Source: Haemonchus contortus
Taxonomy: Eukaryota; Nematoda; Chromadorea; Rhabditida; Trichostrongylidae
Length of the DNA: 64,000 nt
NCBI GenBank assembly: GCA_000469685.2
Contig: LS997562.1
Coordinates: 19,869,920 to 19,933,919, forward strand
Direction of reading: 5' to 3'
Shown here: positions 58,364 to 64,000 of the stretch, in pieces
Position numbering within the stretch: position 1 is the stretch's first letter
Layout: every line of letters begins with the position of its first letter
Notes under the pieces: generated by a model
What the model was told of the DNA's origin: nothing
Databases searched by the model: none
What the model saw: the letters and a program-made list of their open reading frames with translations, nothing else
Program-made: the position numbers and the translations under genes

Positions 58364-61360
58364 GGCCTTCCGCTCCAAGTTCATTATTTTTGTCATAGTC
58401 GTCCTTGATGTTTTGGTCAGTCTGAAACCCTTCATTTTCACTGGCTGATGGTAGCTTTTATTGTTAATCCTCGCCAATGAAACTCGCAAATCACTGTAGC
58501 GTAGGCGACTGCGTAACTCGTCGTAAGTATACATAAGTTTCGAAGGAACATAAGTAGTAGGAAGGTTAGGTATCATTCATAGGGAAGTAGCAGGGTCCGT
58601 ACATAGTTTTTTCTAATCCTTCTGACCAACTTTGAGTCAGTAAACATAGCACTCTTCGAATGTCGCTAAAACGGCTTTTAAGCATTTTTATTGAACTGGG
58701 TACTCGATGCGTATAGGTTGTGGGCGGCACCACTACGGTGATCCTACAGTCGTTACAAAACAACTTGTTTTGCTTAATGGGAACATCGGGAAAATATAAT
58801 CAAAGTTACAGGCACCAGTGAAACCAAGCTGTCCGAGAAATGTCGAATCGCGGTGTTGTGACTGGATGGCGATCATTTGCCATCTTCTACATCTTGCCAT
58901 AACCTCACGTGAAGGAGCGCCCGAAGTTGACCCGAACCTACAACAACTTATAAACGCTCATAAATCTTCGTATTCCTAGCATAGCTATGAATACGATGCC
59001 TTCTTTGATGCCGATATCATTTCATCCCTCGCCCGCGACGCTTCCTTTGAACATTTCGCTTCATTCCCTGATACTCCACTATAGATGCAAGTAGAACTTT
59101 CAATTCATAAAGTGTTGTCTATTATTCATATATCAGCAGCATATCATCTGTGAGTATGTCGAGTTTAATAGCGCTTTCCTGCCGGAATTACTCGCACTTC
59201 TCAGGTGTGTGCTGTGTTGCTTGGTGGCGAGTTTCCGGTGCATTTTATTTTTGATACTGGACAATCATACCTGATTATATCGCTATTGCTACATTTTGTT
59301 TTCAGAGATTTTTGTGGCCTTATTTTTTGTATTATACAGATGTCTACTATTAACTGCTATTAATTTTCATGTCGTTTTGACACACAGATGTTTATTGATC
59401 GTCCTCATTATGTGTGGTTTCCCTTTGGCCGTTTTGCCTTACTACCTGCTTTCTAGCTTGCTCAAAGCTCGCATAATCACATACGATGATGGCGAGTTCA
59501 AGCATAACTTAAGTTTTCACTCTATTTACTTGACCAAATCAGCTGATTTCATTGTAGCTATAGAATGGCGATATTACTGGCTACTACAATACCATTAAGT
59601 CAGTGGAAAGTGCTCGATGGACGAGTTCTGTCATTTAATTGTAATCATATAGGCGTAAACTGTTTTTAGGTTCTGATTACCGAGCAAATAAGTAGTCCAA
59701 CTTAAAGGTATGTTTTGATATTCCAATGAAATATATTACGGCTTTTTAACATTTAGTATGTGATGTGCTCAAAATAGATTAACTGGTAACCCTTATTCCT
59801 TATTACATAGTAACATAGAAGTCATTACATTTATCGCTTACAAACTTGACAGACGTGCCAGTAACAGGCGTATGCCTCTTTTCAAAATGTTTTTTTTCTG
59901 CCGCCATTTGATGACATCATTTTGGTATACATTTTCGTCCATTAGGTGCTTCAATGATGCATCGCTTCATTAATGCTCTCTGCTAGCAGCACTCAGGTTT
60001 CATTTTTCATCTCGTTATCCTCAGTTTGTCACTGTAATGCGTGCCTGTTCATCCCTACTATCATTTTATCATCATCGTCACATCATCAGTTGTTTTCGTG
60101 TGGTTGCGGGCCTTCTCATGTCATTATATCGGTTTTCATACCTCGTCTGCCTTATTATTACTGTTTTTATTGATTGAAATCGATCTATTACTGGATTATC
60201 ATTCATAAGAAAAATCTGTCAGTTCTTCGCTTCTGTATAGGTTTCCATTACATATGTGTATGGCTAATCATTTATCGACTGTATGTCGTACGATTTCAAT
60301 TCGTAGAATGGATGTAGTTAATTCGGTTAGACATATCGTGTTTGTGCCCACTTGTGTTTGGTTATTTTCTAGTGATAATAACTCTCTGTAAATAGTTCAA
60401 AACGTACAGCTATGGCGATCGATGCTGATGATGAACGAAGTGCATCTCGCTTTGTTCAGATAAGATTTAATGTCTTAGGCGGTAGGTGGCCTGTTTCATT
60501 GTGTTCAGCATTCAAAACGATATCCAATTTTCCCCGTTGAAATTTGAGGCAGTCCGTGTATAATGTATAATGAGCATATCTTACAGAGCATAATAAAACA
60601 TTACTTTCTCTCTTTGGTCTGAGTAAATGGCTCGGCATTGCCTGCTAAACTATCTGCTGATTATATCATCTCTTACGTCTTTCGGGGAGGTAAGTGACCC
60701 CAAGGTTGAGCTCGAGCAAAGGAACTAATCTGATGTTGATGAAGTCTTTATATAAAATAGTCGCCAAAGTGGCTATGCCGTGCATCTGCGAAACGGCCTC
60801 GCTGTACAACTTTCTTAGGCTTTGGGCAGGAGTAGGAGCTCTTTCCTTTACATGCAGTACGTGTTCGGTAGGACAAGGCACGAGTTTAGCAAATGCAGCC
60901 CCCACATAACGTGACCCTATTGCCCTACTCGAGGACTAGTGATCTGACAAGTTTTGTAATAAGGATTGCCTGGTGCCAGGTGTAGATCAACCTTGTTGGT
61001 ACCAGTGAGGGACTGTATTTAATGGAAATCTATTTTATCGGTTGGAAGATCAAAATTGGTGTGCAGGCGCCTGAAGGAACAATCCTCGACATGAATCCTT
61101 CGTCCAGCGAACTGTACACTGCGTTGCACAATGGATTGCATCCTATAAAAACCTAATTTTTGGCAGGAGCCAAAACTTCTAGTGCTTCTGCCGCAGATAT
61201 GTTTTGTGTAGAGTAGGTGAAGTAATTTTGGTGCGATCATCGATAGATGACAGTGCCCTTGGAAAATTCTGGCGGGCAATATTGGTTATTTGGCGGTGAG
61301 CAATAGGTTAGAGGACCTGAGGTGAATAATTTATTCGACTTCTTCTTCCCCGTATTTCGA
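58364..61360. other. Region downstream of RasGAP, no confident gene
   Basis: Frames at 59296-59598 (plus, hydrophobic) and 60393-60540 (plus, after a GTACAG acceptor, MAIDADDERSASRFVQI) could be exons but link to nothing. They are candidates for an extended RasGAP C terminus through the alternative donor at 58344, without support from homology. Confidence 0.35.
60690..60938 (-). CDS. Coding-like fragment, unrecognised
   Basis: A minus-strand frame of about 83 codons with balanced composition: SSRAIGSRYVGAAFAKLVPC, then APTPAQSLRKLYSEAVSQMH and a helical end (IRLVPLLELNLG). No ATG fits the beginning and no clear splice sites bound it, so it looks like an exon or a gene fragment. I do not recognise a family. 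Confidence 0.25.
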
Positions 61361-61387
61361 AGTTGCCGATGCTTACATGTTTTTCAA

Positions 61388-61825
61388 GCATGAGGAGGTA
61401 TACGCGACTTACGAATGAAGACCGGATTCGAATTGGCTCGTTACATCACCTTGGAAAAAGTTATTCTCAAATTTCTAGAGAACCCAACATTCCTAAGAGC
61501 ACAGTTACGAGTGTCGTAAAGAAGCAATCAGCAAATGTCCCGAAGAAGAAGCCAGGACGAAAATATACTCTTCTGAACGCGACAAGCGTCGGTTGATCAA
61601 TATGACATCAAACTCTAAGAGAACTGCGAGGGAGTTGGCTGCAGATTGTGGGATTTCGGTTTCAAAATGGACTGTTGCTCGCGTCCTGAAGTCTTCGGAC
61701 CACATAGCTTCTCAGAAGATGAAGTCTGCAGTCTGCAGTGTAGTCTAACACGGAGTCATCGAGAGAAACGACTCCTCTTCGTTAGGAATGCTATGAACAA
61801 AGATTGGACAAAGGTGTATTTTTGA
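61388..61825 (+). pseudogene. Decayed Tc1-family transposase (N-terminal half)
   Basis: A paired helix-turn-helix DNA-binding region typical of Tc1-like transposases. The first HTH is RYTRLTNEDRIRIGSLHHLG plus KSYSQISREPNIPKSTVTSV, then a basic linker KKKPGRKYTL. A one-base loss near 61576 moves the reading to another frame, which continues ERDKRRLINMTSNSKRTARE and ISVSKWTVARVLKS (second HTH). A second frame break lies near 61740, after which LTRSHREKRLLFVRNAMNKD leads into the catalytic domain. A stop at 61823-61825 comes where the first catalytic Asp region (family pattern W..V.FSDE) should begin. The DDE/D catalytic core is not recognisable downstream, so the copy is dead. Confidence 0.82.
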
Positions 61826-63020
61826 AAATTGCTCAAGTGCAAAGTGCTGTAGCATTGTAGGAAAGAATGACAGCGTACTGATTAAAAGAATCAAAAGAGA
61901 CCCCTACCCCTTGTTCCCGTATTGACAGCCATGGGAAGACTACCACCCAGCGACCAGTCCACAATCGTGCCTTGCTTGGAAAGGTGGTTCTTGATCATAC
62001 CCGCATTCAACTTCTATTATCAACTAAAGGTGGCTCTATGGAATCCATCTGTTCTGTGTTCACTTCCACTGAATTTCTTTCGAACGATTGCTTGACCGCT
62101 GTAGTCTTTAACAGATCATGGCATCAGAGTTCTTCTTGATCGTGGATGTTTGACTAGCAAAGGGACCGGTTATAGCTGGAGTCACTAGTAAAATTAAATA
62201 AGTGGTGCAGCACCGCATATTTCAGGGAAATGGGAAACATTCACGCCTAGGCAACCCGAATGAGGCGAAGCTGAAGAAACTATACTAAGTATATTCTTTT
62301 AAGTTTCTTTAGATTTCAGTTCATTGCTTTTTGCTTCACAGGCCAATAGCCTGTATTTGCATGGATGCTATCATGGACTGTACAACAGCTTGAATATCAT
62401 TTCATCAGCCGTCTGACTTTTAAAAGTCACTGTATAGGCTAAAGGCTGGTCTAACACTCAAAAATACTTCGCTTTAGATGAAAATCATCGAATTCCGAGC
62501 GCTTTCTTATAACGCTTTTGGCTATCTCACATCAAGACAACAGTTCCGATCTGAGACCTATGCCTCTGTGGAGTTTTAAGTTCCATGGCGGTGCAGTACG
62601 TAACCAATCATTCGCATCTGGTGGACAGCACAGGAGTGAAATTTCTGCTGATATTGCTCGAAGTTGCAAAGTTGATGTCTGGTACATCTTCTGTCATTCT
62701 TATCCCCTCAGGAGTGGCCCATCCTAGTGTTCGGTTAGTTGATAGCAACATATCAAGGTGCTGTCAATATATCTTGCTTGAAAAGTCGTACTGGGAAATC
62801 GTTATTGTGGGAATTATGGCTCATTCATTTTGATATAATTGTAGCCATGATTACCCGAACCAGTAACTCACAGAACCTTTTTTGAGTAGTAGGGGTCTTC
62901 CTGACTAAGCCACTTCCCGCAACCCCATGCATACTGATGTCTACTGTCTACTGCTGATGGCCGTGGTTACTATTATACTTGCACTGACCACACTAGCTCA
63001 CTAACTATTCCTCCTTCTCA
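61826..63020. other. Intergenic, no gene seen
   Basis: Likely holds the decayed remainder of the Tc1 element at its left end. Only short frames with no recognisable product. Confidence 0.45.
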
Positions 63021-63071
63021 TTTGTTGTTGTTGTTGTTGTTGTTGTTGCTGTTGTTGCTGATGTTGTTGTT
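63021..63071. repeat. (TTG)n microsatellite
   Basis: About sixteen TTG-type units with two CTG interruptions, about 85 bp upstream of the esterase D start codon. The reverse frame reads poly-Thr and is not a gene. Confidence 0.9.
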
Positions 63072-63154
63072 TTCAATGCAATAGAAAGTCCATGCGATTC
63101 CATTCTTGGAAGAATGATAACGGAACTTATTGATTTATGGCAATATCGTTGCAG

Positions 63155-63222
63155 ATGGCGGCCGAACTTGTGTCCAGTGTGCGTTGTTTTCGAGGTCGTC
63201 AAAATGTTTACAAACATCACAG
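63155..63222 (+). CDS. S-formylglutathione hydrolase (esterase D), first coding exon
   Basis: This enzyme hydrolyses S-formylglutathione to formate and glutathione in the cytosol, the last step of glutathione-dependent formaldehyde detoxification. Only the N terminus is seen: MAAELVSSVRCFRGRQNVYK then HH, 22 codons plus AG before a GTTTGT donor. It lines up with the human ESD start (ISSNKCFGGLQKVFEHDS) at the spaced residues SS..CF.G.Q.V..H. The ATG follows directly on GTTGCAG, an acceptor for a spliced leader or a 5' UTR intron. The catalytic Ser-Asp-His domain is not in view; I did not find exon 2 before the right edge, so the gene probably continues past 64000. The call rests on one short exon. 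Confidence 0.55.
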
Positions 63223-64000
63223 GTTTGTCTGTTGGGTTTGAAATTGGTCCATACAATCTGTTAAGCTTCTCTGCGTACTTCGTTTGTGGACTCACTTTGT
63301 GCTACAGTGTTAGGTATCATGCGAAAATGAAGCGAGCGAATAGACCCATTGAGTGGCTTATTTGTATTGAAGGGATTGATTTCGTATTCTCATGTTCTCA
63401 AAGGATTTCTTCAAATATCATCTATATAATAACCATTACCGCAAGAAGGGGCTTCACTTTTGACGACGGCCTTTCTATAAGAAGTGCACCGAGCACAAAG
63501 TTGCATTGGTGAATGGCTCTCATATGAACCTAGCACGGGCCGTGTTTCTTAGCTTCCCAGTGCAGCTAGCCAAAGAGGTTCAGGGAGTTCTGTGTTGTGG
63601 ACATACAGCTATGATAATGCAGCTCTAAAAACGCTTTTGTATCGAACAGCAGCCATAGGTACTGTACTGCCATTTTGTCTAGAACCTCGTAACCTTGGGG
63701 CTCTGAGATTAGAGGATTGGAAAGCAAAACAAACTAACCTCATTGTGAAGGGATACAATCCAATCTGACGTCTAGTTAGGAAGGGAAATGCGGATGGACT
63801 TTAGGCCAACTGCCGTAATAAATTTCAATGACATATCTAGGTGATTCAACAAGCTTTTGAGTTGTTTAGCCACTGTAGATGAAATATGTACGTAAAACCC
63901 TCACGACGAAAAACTTCTGTCTTTCATACTTACTTAGTGGATAAGCTAGAAATGATGCGGAGCTACAGCTTCTAATAAATGCATATGTGATAGTGAGTCA
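63223..64000. other. Probable first intron of the esterase D gene; no exon identified
   Basis: Open plus-strand frames of up to about 130 codons overlap here but show no hydrolase motif. 63640-63900 has several short coding-like frames broken by stops (for example EPRNLGALRLEDWKAKQTNL), possibly an old transposase or other relic. Confidence 0.3.

Noticed and set aside
63005..63295. Minus-strand ORF with a poly-Thr tail
   Set aside because: It is the reverse reading of the TTG microsatellite and of the esterase D first exon.
1..64000. CRISPR array, operon-style bacterial genes, rRNA genes
   Set aside because: No evenly spaced direct repeats with unique spacers, no prokaryotic gene organisation and no rRNA-like stretch were seen. 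Splicing and SL1 show a nematode nuclear genome.

Overview
The window is nuclear DNA from a nematode, most likely a clade V strongylid (hookworm-like) worm; the species is inferred. Evidence: an exact 22-nt SL1 spliced-leader sequence sits at 11722-11743, introns end in TTTTCAG-type acceptors, exons are small, and the recognisable genes are worm orthologues of metazoan families. I assembled gene models by hand from splice sites, and kept a junction only where the reading phases matched on both sides.

Layout. 1-6600: no confident gene. 6663-11525 (minus): three phase-linked exons of a Ser/Pro-rich protein I do not recognise. 9050-16966: a dense cluster of insertions, namely a Tc1/mariner-type MITE, a foldback element, a retrocopy of ribosomal protein L18a (rpl-20) that still carries its SL1 leader and poly(A) tail, a palindromic TIR element, two copies of a MULE-like MITE with 9-bp target duplications, and a tRNA-derived SINE with its own target duplication. 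17959-39317 (minus): a complete seven-exon CRTC (CREB-regulated transcription coactivator, crtc-1) gene of 420 residues. Its first intron is 16 kb and holds a second full-length SINE, a mini-hairpin repeat and minus-strand ORFs rich in membrane segments that may be a nested gene or relic. Just upstream of CRTC are two unassigned minus-strand ORFs, one with a strong transmembrane helix.

40447-41374: a 5'-truncated RTE-type LINE with an intact open frame from RT motif B to the C terminus, flanked by a perfect 16-bp target duplication. 41391-46850: no gene seen, one long-TIR MITE. 46895-58363 (plus): a complete 19-exon p120RasGAP (RASA1-like) gene of 847 residues with the order SH2-SH3-SH2-PH-C2-RasGAP. 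58364-63020: a decayed Tc1-family transposase and otherwise little. 63155-63222 (plus): the first coding exon of a probable S-formylglutathione hydrolase (esterase D) gene that runs toward the right edge.

CRTC and p120RasGAP are both signalling proteins (CREB coactivation; Ras inactivation downstream of phosphotyrosine). Nothing in the sequence ties them functionally, and they are transcribed divergently about 7.6 kb apart. Most of the remaining DNA is intron or intergenic sequence full of dispersed repeats.
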